From positions 1-64,000 of the forward strand of contig NC_019675.1 of assembly GCF_000316515.1 (NCBI RefSeq): a DNA stretch of 64,000 nucleotides, written 5' to 3'. The DNA comes from Cyanobium gracile PCC 6307. GTDB lineage: Bacteria > Cyanobacteriota > Cyanobacteriia > PCC-6307 > Cyanobiaceae. Under the pieces are notes generated by a model. It worked only from the letters and a program-made list of their open reading frames with translations, was not told where the DNA came from and did not search any database. Shown one piece after another: positions 1 to 9,009 of this stretch (position 1 is the stretch's first letter; every line of letters begins with the position of its first letter). The position numbers and the translations under genes are program-made.

Positions 1-56
1 AGACGAACCCCCGGGCCTGGGATGCCTATATTCGGCCATCGCGTCGTGGACTCCTG

Positions 57-1493
<1,437 letters not shown>

Positions 1494-1496
1494 GCA

Positions 1497-2465
1497 TCAG
1501 CCCGCGCCGGTGAGGGGCCGGGCCGGATCCAGCCCCTCCACCTCCCCATGGAACACTCGGCTGGCGATGATGTCGTCGGCCTCGATCGTCATCAGGTCGG
1601 TCTTGGAGAGGGCCCGTCCCATGCCGCTGAACAGGCGGTTGGCCTGGCGCATCCGCGCCCGGTCGATGGCGTTGCGGATCGAGCGGGCATTGGCGAAGAA
1701 GGGCAGCTGCATGCGGCGCTGGATGTACTCCGCGAAGGCGGCGGCCGCCTCGGGGCTGAAGCGGTAGTTCTCCGCCGCCAGGATCAGCTGGGCGATCGCC
1801 AGCAGCTCGATGGCGGAGTAGTCGGGGAAGTCGATGTGGTTCGCCACCCGCGAGGAGAGGCCCGGGTTGCTCTGGTAGAAGATGTCCATCCGCTCCTTGT
1901 AGCCGGCGAAGATCACCACCAGATCGTTGCGGTTGTTCTCCATCACCTGCAGCAGGATCTCGATCGCCTCGGCGCCGTAGTCCCGCTCGTTCTCCGGCCG
2001 GTAGAGGTAGTAGGCCTCGTCGATGAACAGCACGCCGCCCATCGCCTTCTTGAGCATCTCCCGGGTCTTGGGGGCGGTGTGGCCGATGTACTGGCCCACC
2101 AGATCGTCGCGGGTGGCCGTCACCACATGGCCCTTGCGGACATATCCGAGGCCGTGCAGGATCTTCGACATCCGCGCCGCCACCGTCGTCTTGCCGGTGC
2201 CGGGCCGGCCGGTGAACGACATGTGCAGGCTGGGGGGCGCCGTGTCCAGGCCCACCTGGGTGCGGGCCCGGTTGATCACCAGCAGGGCGGCGATTTCCCG
2301 GATCCTGGCCTTCACCGGCCGCAGACCGATCAGTTCCCGGTCGAGCTGGTCGAGCACCTCCTTGATGCCGGCGGCGTCGTAGGCCGCCCGCAGATCCACC
2401 AGCGTCGTCTCCTGGGGCGCGGCACCGTCTCCCCCGTCGGACGCGGCGCCCTCAGAGGAGACCAT
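1497..2465 (-). CDS. cbbX: CbbX, red-type RuBisCO activase (AAA+)
   Basis: CbbX is a hexameric AAA+ motor that threads the C-terminus of the RuBisCO large subunit to release inhibitory sugar phosphates. The 322-residue protein has Walker A GRPGTGKT at about 86-93, a pore-loop motif YIGHT at about 126-130 and Walker B VLFIDE at about 145-150, all characteristic of the CbbX family. It is the last gene of the minus-strand carbon superoperon: its start lies inside the end of acRAF (14-base overlap), so translation is probably coupled. Position next to acRAF and the NDH-1 CO2-uptake genes supports a role in maintaining carboxysomal form IA RuBisCO. About 20 N-terminal residues are low complexity, so the exact start is less sure. 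Confidence 0.95.
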   Translation of the reverse strand: MVSSEGAASDGGDGAAPQETTLVDLRAAYDAAGIKEVLDQLDRELIGLRPVKARIREIAALLVINRARTQVGLDTAPPSLHMSFTGRPGTGKTTVAARMSKILHGLGYVRKGHVVTATRDDLVGQYIGHTAPKTREMLKKAMGGVLFIDEAYYLYRPENERDYGAEAIEILLQVMENNRNDLVVIFAGYKERMDIFYQSNPGLSSRVANHIDFPDYSAIELLAIAQLILAAENYRFSPEAAAAFAEYIQRRMQLPFFANARSIRNAIDRARMRQANRLFSGMGRALSKTDLMTIEADDIIASRVFHGEVEGLDPARPLTGAG

Positions 2466-2697
2466 CGATGGCCCGCGCGAAGGTTTCCTCCGGTTCGCCG
2501 ATGGGGTCCTCGTCGGCTTCGGCGCGCACGGTGAGGTTCACGTAGGTGCGCCCGAAGCTGATGTCGGGGAAGCGACCCTCCTGCTCCGAGAGGCCGTTGA
2601 GGCGCTCCAGGAACACGCGGGTGCGTTCGTAGTCGTCGAACTCGATGCGGCGCTCGAGCCGATCGGGTCGGGGCCGACGGGTCCAGGGCTGATCCAT
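2452..2697 (-). CDS. acRAF: acRAF, pterin dehydratase-like RuBisCO assembly factor
   Basis: This 81-residue protein belongs to the pterin-4a-carbinolamine dehydratase (PCD) fold: it has the compact pattern of [18 protein letters not shown] followed by [15 protein letters not shown]. In alpha-carboxysome loci a PCD-like protein at this position is acRAF, a chaperone for form IA RuBisCO rather than a pterin enzyme. The active-site histidine pair typical of true PCDs is replaced (for example the segment around SFGRTY), which fits the non-catalytic assignment. It overlaps cbbX by 14 bases and follows chpX by 15 bases, so it is part of the same transcript. Assignment rests on fold pattern plus context. 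Confidence 0.85.
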   Translation of the reverse strand: MDQPWTRRPRPDRLERRIEFDDYERTRVFLERLNGLSEQEGRFPDISFGRTYVNLTVRAEADEDPIGEPEETFARAIDGLL

Positions 2698-2712
2698 GGG
2701 TCTGACCCTAGA

Positions 2713-3873
2713 TCAGCCCGGATCGTCGAGGCAGTCGGTGCGGGCCACGCAGAGGCGGGCGGCCCAGGCGGCGGCGTGGGCCCGGTTGGCGGCCTGTTCC
2801 GTCGGCGCGTCGGTGCCGAGCGGGTGGGGGAAGGTGCCGGCGATGGCCGCGTTGGTGACGCAGAACATCGCCTTCTGGAAACTCATGCAGATCTTCACCC
2901 GCATGTCGCCATCGCCGCGGATGCCGGCCAGATAGCGGTTGCGCAGCCGCTCGGGGAGGTGGCGGTACATGTCCTGCATCAGCAGGCTGGGCGGGATGCC
3001 CGATCCCATGGTGGGCAGCGGATCGGCGTAGAGGGCGCCGTACATGAACTTGGCCTGGTCGGGGGAGATCTGCTGGGCCTGGGCGTTGAAGGACACCGTG
3101 CCGAGGAACGGGGTGCCGCGCAGGAACACCGCCTCCACGTAGGGCACGGCCACATCCCCTAGGAAGGTCAGACCGGCCTCGGGGGGAAGCACCCAGAAGC
3201 GGCGGTCGCCAATCTCCACCGCGTAGGTGATCGGCGCCCCCGCCGCCGCCACCAGGCCCTCCTTGATGAAGGCCACCACCGCCGCGATCGAATCGATGCG
3301 CCCGTCCCGCTCGGCCCGGGCCAGATTGAGGAACAGATCGCTCATCACCCGCCAGAACTGGCCGAGGGCATGGGTGGTGGCGGCCGAGCGGATCAGTTCG
3401 CTGAGGAACTGCGGGAACAGAGGGTTGAGCGCCGCCAGCAGGGGATCGCGCCGGGTCTTGCGGGCGACGATGGCGGCGCAGTTGGCCGCGAACGCTTCGC
3501 TGTCAAGATAGGCATCGAGGCCGCCGGTGCCGTGCCAGAGCATCGCCTTCTGGCAGTACTCCGCGTATTCGAAGTTGATCCGATCGTGCAGCAGGTGGCG
3601 CCAGATCTTCGCCGGGCTGAGGTCGCCATCGAGGAAGCGGAACACCGGGAAGGGGTTCAGGAACTGCTTCTCGGCCTGGTGGATGAGATTGATGCTGTAG
3701 GCATCCAGCACCTCGCCGTAGCTCTCCAGCACGTCCACCACCTGGAGCAGGTGATCGGGGGACTCGGCCAGCAGGGTGTGTCCGGCCAGCAGGGTCTCCA
3801 CCAGATCGCTGCTGGTGGGGCGCCCCCCGGCGTAGGTGAGGGGCGGCTTGGGGGAGCGGGGGATCGGTCTCAT
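2713..3873 (-). CDS. chpX: CO2 hydration protein of the NDH-1 CO2-uptake complex
   Basis: ChpX/CupB-type protein, about 386 residues. In NDH-1 CO2-uptake complexes this peripheral subunit, which can bind zinc, couples NdhD/NdhF proton pumping to conversion of CO2 to bicarbonate at the thylakoid membrane. The sequence carries the family pattern FLNPFPVFRFLDG, FEYAEYCQKAMLWHGT and KICMSFQKAMFCVTNAA. I start it at the ATG at 3873, which overlaps the ndhD4 stop as ATGA; further upstream codons in the same frame are the out-of-frame shadow of ndhD4. Grouping with ndhF4 and ndhD4 points to the constitutive NDH-1(4)/CupB type rather than the inducible CupA type; that sub-assignment is from context. 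Confidence 0.93.
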   Translation of the reverse strand: MRPIPRSPKPPLTYAGGRPTSSDLVETLLAGHTLLAESPDHLLQVVDVLESYGEVLDAYSINLIHQAEKQFLNPFPVFRFLDGDLSPAKIWRHLLHDRINFEYAEYCQKAMLWHGTGGLDAYLDSEAFAANCAAIVARKTRRDPLLAALNPLFPQFLSELIRSAATTHALGQFWRVMSDLFLNLARAERDGRIDSIAAVVAFIKEGLVAAAGAPITYAVEIGDRRFWVLPPEAGLTFLGDVAVPYVEAVFLRGTPFLGTVSFNAQAQQISPDQAKFMYGALYADPLPTMGSGIPPSLLMQDMYRHLPERLRNRYLAGIRGDGDMRVKICMSFQKAMFCVTNAAIAGTFPHPLGTDAPTEQAANRAHAAAWAARLCVARTDCLDDPG

Positions 3874-5402
3874 GACACCAGCCCTCCCCCCTGGAGGGCC
3901 GCCACCATCGCCGGCAGCTGGGCCATGGCGGTGGTGGCCTGTTCGCTGAGCCGGCCCAGGCCGAAGGGCAGCACCCCCAGGGCCACCACGCCGCTGGCCA
4001 GGGCCAGGGCGGGCAGTGTTTCCCGCAGGGCCACCGCCGGCAGCCGCACCTCCAGGCGGGAGTCCGCCACCGGATCCCCGCTCGGGGGGGTCACCGCCAG
4101 GCGGCCGAAGAAGGCCCGGTTCACCAGCAGCAGGAAGTACACCGCCGTCAGACCCGAGCCCACCATGCACAGCAGGGTGGCCAGCGGGAAGGCGCCCAGG
4201 CTGCCGCGGAACACCAGGAATTCGGAGATGAAGCCCGCCATGCCGGGCATGCCGGCGCTGGCCATCACCCCCAGGATCATCAGGGTGCCGGTGAACGGCA
4301 GGCCCCGCTCGGGGTTGAGCAGGCCCCGCAGCACTTCCAGGTCCCGGGTGCGGGTCTTGCGGTAGACGATGCCCACCAAAAGGAACAGCAGGGCGGAGAT
4401 CAGCCCGTGGCTGACCATCTGGAAGACAGCCCCCAGCATGCTGACCGGCGTGGCCGCCGCCGCCGCCAGCAGGATGTAGCCCATGTGGCCCACCGAGCTG
4501 TAGGCCACCATCCGCTTCATGTCCCGCTGGGCGATGGCCGCCAGGGAGCCGTACAGCACCGACACCGCCGCCCAGCCCGCCAGAGCGGGGGCCAGCAGGG
4601 CCCAGGCCTCGGGGAACATCCCCAGGCAGAAGCGCAGCAGGCCGTAGGTGCCCAGCTTCAGCAGCACCCCCGCCAGCAGCACCGACACCGGCGTGGAGGC
4701 CTCGGTGTGGGCGTCGGGCAGCCAGGTGTGGAACGGCACCAGGGGGATCTTGATGGCGAAGCCGATCAGCAGCGCCCCCAGCAGCGCCAGCTGGGTGCCC
4801 ATGCCCAGCTGGTCGGTGGTCACCGGGTTGATGCTGAAATCCGCCTGGCCGGTGAACAGGGAGAGGCCGAGGAAGGCGCCCAGGATCAGCACTCCGGAGA
4901 CGGCCGTGAAGATCAGGAACTTGGTGGCGGCGTAGCCCCGGTTGGCGCCGCCCCAGATGGAGATCAGCAGCCAGAGGGGAATCAGCTCCAGCTCATAGAA
5001 GAGAAAGAACAGCAGCAGGTTTTCGGAAAGGAACGCCCCGTTGACGGCCCCGCTGATCGTCAGCAACAGGGCGAAGTAGAGGCGGGGGCGCTGGCTGAGG
5101 TCGCGGGTGCAGATCCCCGACACCAGGGTGAGGGCGGCGTTCACCAGCACCAGGGGCATGGCCAGGCCATCGACGCCCAGGCGGTAGTCGAGGCCGATGC
5201 TGTCGACCCAGGCGAAGGACTCCTGCAGCTGCAGGCCCGCCTGGCCGGGGTCGAAGGCCAGCAGCACCCGCAGGCTCCAGAGCAGCTGCAGGCCCAGCAG
5301 GGCCAGGGCGGCGCGGCGGATGCGCTCGGTGGCCAGTTCGCCCGGCCAGCAGAGCAGGCCGAGGGCGCCGGCGAAGGGAATCAGCAGCAGGGCGCTCAGC
5401 AT
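3870..5402 (-). CDS. ndhD4: NDH-1 subunit 4, CO2-uptake type (NdhD4)
   Basis: Antiporter-like membrane subunit of the NDH-1 complex, 510 residues with about 14 hydrophobic segments. The conserved core is visible: LLLFFLFYELELIPLWLLI with the proton-path glutamate, FAIKIPLVPFHTWLPDAH with the key lysine and histidine, and LLAGVLLKLGTYG with a second lysine. It sits between ndhF4 and chpX, with a 4-base overlap to chpX and a 7-base gap to ndhF4, so the three genes encode one CO2-pumping module that supplies bicarbonate to the carboxysome. Length is normal for the family. Confidence 0.95.
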   Translation of the reverse strand: MLSALLLIPFAGALGLLCWPGELATERIRRAALALLGLQLLWSLRVLLAFDPGQAGLQLQESFAWVDSIGLDYRLGVDGLAMPLVLVNAALTLVSGICTRDLSQRPRLYFALLLTISGAVNGAFLSENLLLFFLFYELELIPLWLLISIWGGANRGYAATKFLIFTAVSGVLILGAFLGLSLFTGQADFSINPVTTDQLGMGTQLALLGALLIGFAIKIPLVPFHTWLPDAHTEASTPVSVLLAGVLLKLGTYGLLRFCLGMFPEAWALLAPALAGWAAVSVLYGSLAAIAQRDMKRMVAYSSVGHMGYILLAAAAATPVSMLGAVFQMVSHGLISALLFLLVGIVYRKTRTRDLEVLRGLLNPERGLPFTGTLMILGVMASAGMPGMAGFISEFLVFRGSLGAFPLATLLCMVGSGLTAVYFLLLVNRAFFGRLAVTPPSGDPVADSRLEVRLPAVALRETLPALALASGVVALGVLPFGLGRLSEQATTAMAQLPAMVAALQGGGLVS

Positions 5403-5409
5403 GGTCCGC

Positions 5410-7254
5410 TCAGCCCCCCAGCCAGAAGAGGCTGCCGACCAGCAGCACGATCGCGGCCACCACGGTGAAGACGTAGGTCTGCAGCCGGCCGCTCACCCCC
5501 AGCTTGAGGCTCTCGGCCGAGCCCATCGAGACCGCGGCGATGCGGTTGACCATGCCGTTGACCACCAGCTGGTCGAAGCCGTTGGTGATCCGGGCCAGGC
5601 CGGCCACGAAGGCCACGATCGTGGCCCGGTAGATGCGGTCGGTGTAGAAGTCGAAGGCCAGCAGGTCCTGCAGGACCCGTAGGGGCCGCAGCACGGAGCG
5701 GGACCAGAAGGTGTCCAGCGGGACCAGGCTGCCGACCAGCAGGCCGGCCAGGCCGCTGCCCACCAGGGCCAGGGCGGTGCCGCTCGAGAAGGCGCCGATG
5801 CCCGGAACCCGGTCGATGCGGGCCATCACCAGGGGCGTCACCAGGACGAGCACGGCGACGGTGACCATGGGCAGGGCCATCAGCCAGTTGACTTCCGGCG
5901 TCCGCCGGGTCTTGGGGTGGGGTGCACCCAGGAACACCTGGCGGTAGACCCGGGTGAGGTTGAGGGCCGTCAGGGCGTTGGTGAGCAGCACCACGGCGGC
6001 GAAGAACGGGGCCCGGGAACCCAGACCTTCCACCATCAGGCCGAAGCTCCAGAAGCAGCCGAGGGGGAGCAGGCCGGTGAGGCCGGCGGCCCCCACCAGG
6101 AAGCCGGTGGTGGTGGCGGGCATGCGGGAGCCGAGGCCGCCCAGTTCGGTGAGGTCCTGGCAGTTGGTGGTGGCGATCACGCTGCCGACGCTCATGAACA
6201 GCACGGCCTTGGCCAGGGCATGGGAGAAGAGCAGCAGCAGGGCGATGAAGGGCTGCTGCAGGGCGATGGCGATGAACACCAGCCCCAGGTAGGAGGTGGT
6301 GGAGTAGGAGCAGGCCCGCTTCAGGTCGACCTGGGAGATGGCCACCAGGGCGCCGCCGATGGCACTGATGGTGCCCACCGCCAGCAGCACGTCGATGGCC
6401 ACCGGCGAGATCAGCAGCACAGGCATCACCTTCAGGAGCACCACCGCCCCGCAGGTCACCACCACGGAATTGCGCAGGATCGAGGCCGGATTCGGCCCCT
6501 CCATCGCCTCATCCAGCCAGAGGTGCATCGGGAACTGGGCGCATTTGCCCATCGGCCCGGCGATGAGGGCCAGGCCCAGCAGGGTGGCCCCGAGGGCCGG
6601 CAGAGTCCCGTTGGCCGACCAGGCGTAGAGGTCGTTGAACTCCAGCGATCCGGCCCAGGCCGACAGCGTCACCACCCCCATCAGCAGCAGCACATCCCCC
6701 ACCCGCTTGGTGAGGAAGGCATCGCGGGCGGCGGTCACCACCAGCGGCTGGGCGTACCAGAAGCCCACCAGCAGGTAGGTGGAGAGGGTGAGCATCTCTA
6801 GCAGGAAATAGCTCATGAACAGGTTGCTGCTCAGCACCACCCCGGCCATGGCCCCCTCGAAGAAGCCCACCAGGGCATAGAAGCGCGCGAGGGACCACTC
6901 CTTGTCGAGGTAGCCGAGGGCGAACACCTGCCCCACCAGGCTCAGGCCGGTCACCAGCTCCAGGGCCGCCAGGTTGGTGAGGGACAGATCGAAGCCGATG
7001 CGCAGATCCAGGTCGGCCGCCGAGAACCAGGCGATGTCGAGGTGCTGGGGACCGAGCTCCAGCACGGCGCGCAGCACCAGGCTGCCGTGCAGCACCGCCA
7101 GCAGGGTGACCAGCAGGTTGAGGTAGGCGGCCGGACGGGGGCCGTTGCGCTTCACCCAGCCCGCCGCCCAGGGCAGCGACAGCAGCATGCCGCTGAACCC
7201 GTAAAGGGGAATCAGCCAGCTGAGCTGGATCGACAGGGGAAGGGGGTCCGGCAA
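5410..7254 (-). CDS. ndhF4: NDH-1 subunit 5, CO2-uptake type (NdhF4)
   Basis: Large antiporter-like subunit of the CO2-uptake NDH-1 complex, about 614 residues with some 15-16 membrane segments. Conserved stretches include YFLLEMLTLSTYLLVGFW, PMGKCAQFPMHLWLDEAMEG and a ring of lysines and histidines typical of NdhF. The reading frame stays open upstream into the neighbouring ferritin-like gene but contains no family sequence there; I place the start at the TTG at 7254, giving MPDPLPLSIQLSWLIPLYG, which fits the first membrane helix and leaves 13 bases to the preceding stop. No strong Shine-Dalgarno is seen, so the start is tentative. Works with NdhD4 and ChpX. Confidence 0.92.
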   Translation of the reverse strand: MPDPLPLSIQLSWLIPLYGFSGMLLSLPWAAGWVKRNGPRPAAYLNLLVTLLAVLHGSLVLRAVLELGPQHLDIAWFSAADLDLRIGFDLSLTNLAALELVTGLSLVGQVFALGYLDKEWSLARFYALVGFFEGAMAGVVLSSNLFMSYFLLEMLTLSTYLLVGFWYAQPLVVTAARDAFLTKRVGDVLLLMGVVTLSAWAGSLEFNDLYAWSANGTLPALGATLLGLALIAGPMGKCAQFPMHLWLDEAMEGPNPASILRNSVVVTCGAVVLLKVMPVLLISPVAIDVLLAVGTISAIGGALVAISQVDLKRACSYSTTSYLGLVFIAIALQQPFIALLLLFSHALAKAVLFMSVGSVIATTNCQDLTELGGLGSRMPATTTGFLVGAAGLTGLLPLGCFWSFGLMVEGLGSRAPFFAAVVLLTNALTALNLTRVYRQVFLGAPHPKTRRTPEVNWLMALPMVTVAVLVLVTPLVMARIDRVPGIGAFSSGTALALVGSGLAGLLVGSLVPLDTFWSRSVLRPLRVLQDLLAFDFYTDRIYRATIVAFVAGLARITNGFDQLVVNGMVNRIAAVSMGSAESLKLGVSGRLQTYVFTVVAAIVLLVGSLFWLGG

Positions 7255-7267
7255 AGGGGGAGCGACG

Positions 7268-7735
7268 TCAGAAGGTGGCCCGTTGCAGGGCCCTGGACGG
7301 GACGGCGGCAAGGCTGCCGATCCAGGCCGCCAGATCCTCCCCATGCTGCTGTTCTTCGTCCCGCAGGGCACGGAAGAAGGACGCATTGTTGCCATCGCCG
7401 ATCAGCAGGCAGAAACGCATCGCTTCGCCGTAGTGCTGGATCAGGTCCTCCTCGAGGACGGCATTGAGACGCAGCAGACCCTCCAGGTCGGCGGCGTGGG
7501 CGACCGGCCGCAGCTGGGAGGCGGCGGGGGCCACCCCCAGCTGCAGCATGCGCTGCACCAGCCGTTCGGCGTGCCGCATCTCCTCGACGGTCTCCTGGCG
7601 GAACCGTTCGGCGGCACTGGTGTCGCCCCAGAGCTCCACCAGGGAGGCCTGGGTCATGTACTGCTGCACGGCGGACAGCTCCAGACTCAACGCGCGGCCC
7701 AGGTAGCCGAGGACGCGCGGATGGGCGGCGTCCAT
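7268..7735 (-). CDS. Ferritin-like / bacterioferritin-family protein of the carboxysome locus
   Basis: A 155-residue four-helix-bundle protein of the bacterioferritin type. Possible di-iron ligands are present: E19, an ExxH pair at E52/H55 (EEMRHAE), a later glutamate pair (LEEDL) and a second ExxH in DEEQQHGED. Such a gene is recurrent in alpha-carboxysome loci of proteobacteria and some cyanobacteria, but its role there is not settled: iron storage, or redox handling linked to carboxysome or NDH-1 function. It lies 5 bases after csoS1E and 13 bases before the ndhF4 start, so it is cotranscribed. The heme-binding methionine of classical bacterioferritin was not identified. Confidence 0.85.
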   Translation of the reverse strand: MDAAHPRVLGYLGRALSLELSAVQQYMTQASLVELWGDTSAAERFRQETVEEMRHAERLVQRMLQLGVAPAASQLRPVAHAADLEGLLRLNAVLEEDLIQHYGEAMRFCLLIGDGNNASFFRALRDEEQQHGEDLAAWIGSLAAVPSRALQRATF

Positions 7736-7740
7736 GGGGA

Positions 7741-8403
7741 TCAGCCCCTGCGGCCGACGCCGGAGGCCGCCAGGGCCGGCTCCACCTCGCTGTGGGGACG
7801 GGCAATGATGTGGGCCGCCACCAGGCCGTCGCCAACCCGCTCGCAGGCATCGGCGCCGGCGCGCACGGCGGCGTTCACGGCGCCGGTCTCACCGCGCACC
7901 ATGACGGTGACGTAGCCGCCACCGACGAACTCGCGGGCGATCAGGGTGACTTCCGCGGCCTTGGTCATGGCGTCGGCCGCCTCGATCGCCGGCACCAGGC
8001 CCCGGGTTTCGATCAGACCGAGGGCGATGCCGTGGATGGTGGGGGCCATGGAGGGGGTACGGGGAGTGGGGGTCTTGGGGGGGGTGCCGGCACCGCCGCT
8101 GCCGCGGCGGCTGGGGCTCGAGGCGCTGGAGCGCTGGCTGGCCGGAGCGGCGGGCTTGGCGGTGGTCCGGCGCGGCTGCCGGGTCGTCGGGCTGGAGCGG
8201 GCCGCCCGTGGGGCCCGGGTGGCGGCCGCCGGCTTGGGGTCCGCCGGCTTGGCCACCGCCGCCGGTGGCAGGGCCGGCGGGCTGCCGCCTCCGGCCGCCC
8301 CCCCGGCCGCCGCTGCCGGAGGGGAGGCCGGTGCCCCCGATGGAGGGGCCGGTGCCGGCGTGGGGGTGGCGTCGGGACCGGAGCGGGGGGTGCGGCTGGC
8401 CAT
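7741..8403 (-). CDS. csoS1E: CsoS1E, BMC-domain shell protein with long disordered N-terminus
   Basis: A 220-residue protein in two parts. Residues 1 to about 118 are low complexity, rich in Pro, Ala, Ser, Arg and Lys. The last 102 residues are a single BMC domain almost identical to CsoS1A (5 differences in 87 aligned residues). BMC-H proteins form the hexameric facets of the carboxysome shell and their pores pass bicarbonate and sugar phosphates; the extra tail would project from the hexamer. The start is the ATG at 8403. It lies 50 bases after csoS4B and just before the ferritin-like gene. CsoS1E is restricted to some Cyanobium-type picocyanobacteria, which helps place the organism. The function of the extension is unknown. 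Confidence 0.9.
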   Translation of the reverse strand: MASRTPRSGPDATPTPAPAPPSGAPASPPAAAAGGAAGGGSPPALPPAAVAKPADPKPAAATRAPRAARSSPTTRQPRRTTAKPAAPASQRSSASSPSRRGSGGAGTPPKTPTPRTPSMAPTIHGIALGLIETRGLVPAIEAADAMTKAAEVTLIAREFVGGGYVTVMVRGETGAVNAAVRAGADACERVGDGLVAAHIIARPHSEVEPALAASGVGRRG

Positions 8404-8453
8404 GGGACGGGCGGGGGGAGGAGGAACGGGCGTGGAAGCGATGGCAGGGGCGC

Positions 8454-8705
8454 CTACCCGTCCGGTTCCCAGAAGTCGATGATGCCGCCGATGGTGAGGT
8501 CGGTGTGCGTTTCGGGGTTGCCGCAGGCGAAGCGGGCGGCCGAACCGCTGGCGGTGAAGACCCAGTTGCCCGGGGAGGCACCGACCGGATCGACGGCGAC
8601 GCTGAGCTTGCCTTTGGTGCTGCGCAGCACCCGCAGGTTCCAGTGCTCGAGGCCGGGCACCCGCTGGGTGCAGACCAGGGAGCCGGTGACCTGCATGATC
8701 TCCAT
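8454..8705 (-). CDS. csoS4B: Carboxysome shell vertex protein CsoS4B
   Basis: An 83-residue pentameric vertex protein of the CcmL/EutN (BMV) family that caps the corners of the icosahedral shell. The family pattern is clear: LVCTQRVPGLEHWNLRVLR, a central VDPVGASPGNWVF turn and a C-terminal DLTIGGIIDFWEPDG. Its ATG overlaps the csoS4A stop by one base (TGATG), so the two vertex proteins are translationally coupled. Length is normal for the family. Confidence 0.95.
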   Translation of the reverse strand: MEIMQVTGSLVCTQRVPGLEHWNLRVLRSTKGKLSVAVDPVGASPGNWVFTASGSAARFACGNPETHTDLTIGGIIDFWEPDG

Positions 8706-9007
8706 CAGGCTTGTCCTCCCTGGGGTGCCGGCGCACCGGAAGGAGGCGGGGTGGCCTTGCCAGCGTCGGGGTCCCAGTGGTCGATGATCCCCACGATCGT
8801 GAGGTCGCTGGGATAGGACTTGTTGCCCGCCGCCTCGCGGGCGGCGGAGCTGCCCACGCAGATCACCCAGTCGCCCGGGATGCAGCCCACCGCGTCGACG
8901 GCCACCTTCTGGGTGCTGCCGTCCTGGACCACCTGCAGGTGCTTGTGCTCGAAATCGGGGATGCGGTTGGTCGAGACCAGGGGTTTGACCACCTTGCAGA
9001 TCAACAT
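8705..9007 (-). CDS. csoS4A: Carboxysome shell vertex protein CsoS4A
   Basis: A 100-residue BMV-family vertex protein, paralogue of CsoS4B. It shows the paired signatures RIPDFEHKHLQVVQDG, VDAVGCIPGDWVICVGSSAAR and LTIVGIIDHWD. The ATG at 9007 follows the csoSCA stop by 2 bases. Unusual is a C-terminal tail of roughly 18 residues rich in proline, glycine and alanine (AGKATPPPSGAPAPQGGQA) beyond the normal end of the fold; CsoS4B next door lacks such a tail. The tail may be flexible and exposed on one face of the pentamer, but that is inference. Confidence 0.95.
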   Translation of the reverse strand: MLICKVVKPLVSTNRIPDFEHKHLQVVQDGSTQKVAVDAVGCIPGDWVICVGSSAAREAAGNKSYPSDLTIVGIIDHWDPDAGKATPPPSGAPAPQGGQA

Positions 9008-9009
9008 GG

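Noticed and set aside
1-56. Possible origin of replication upstream of dnaA
   Set aside because: Only 56 bases are visible with no cluster of TTATCCACA-like boxes and no AT-rich unwinding element.
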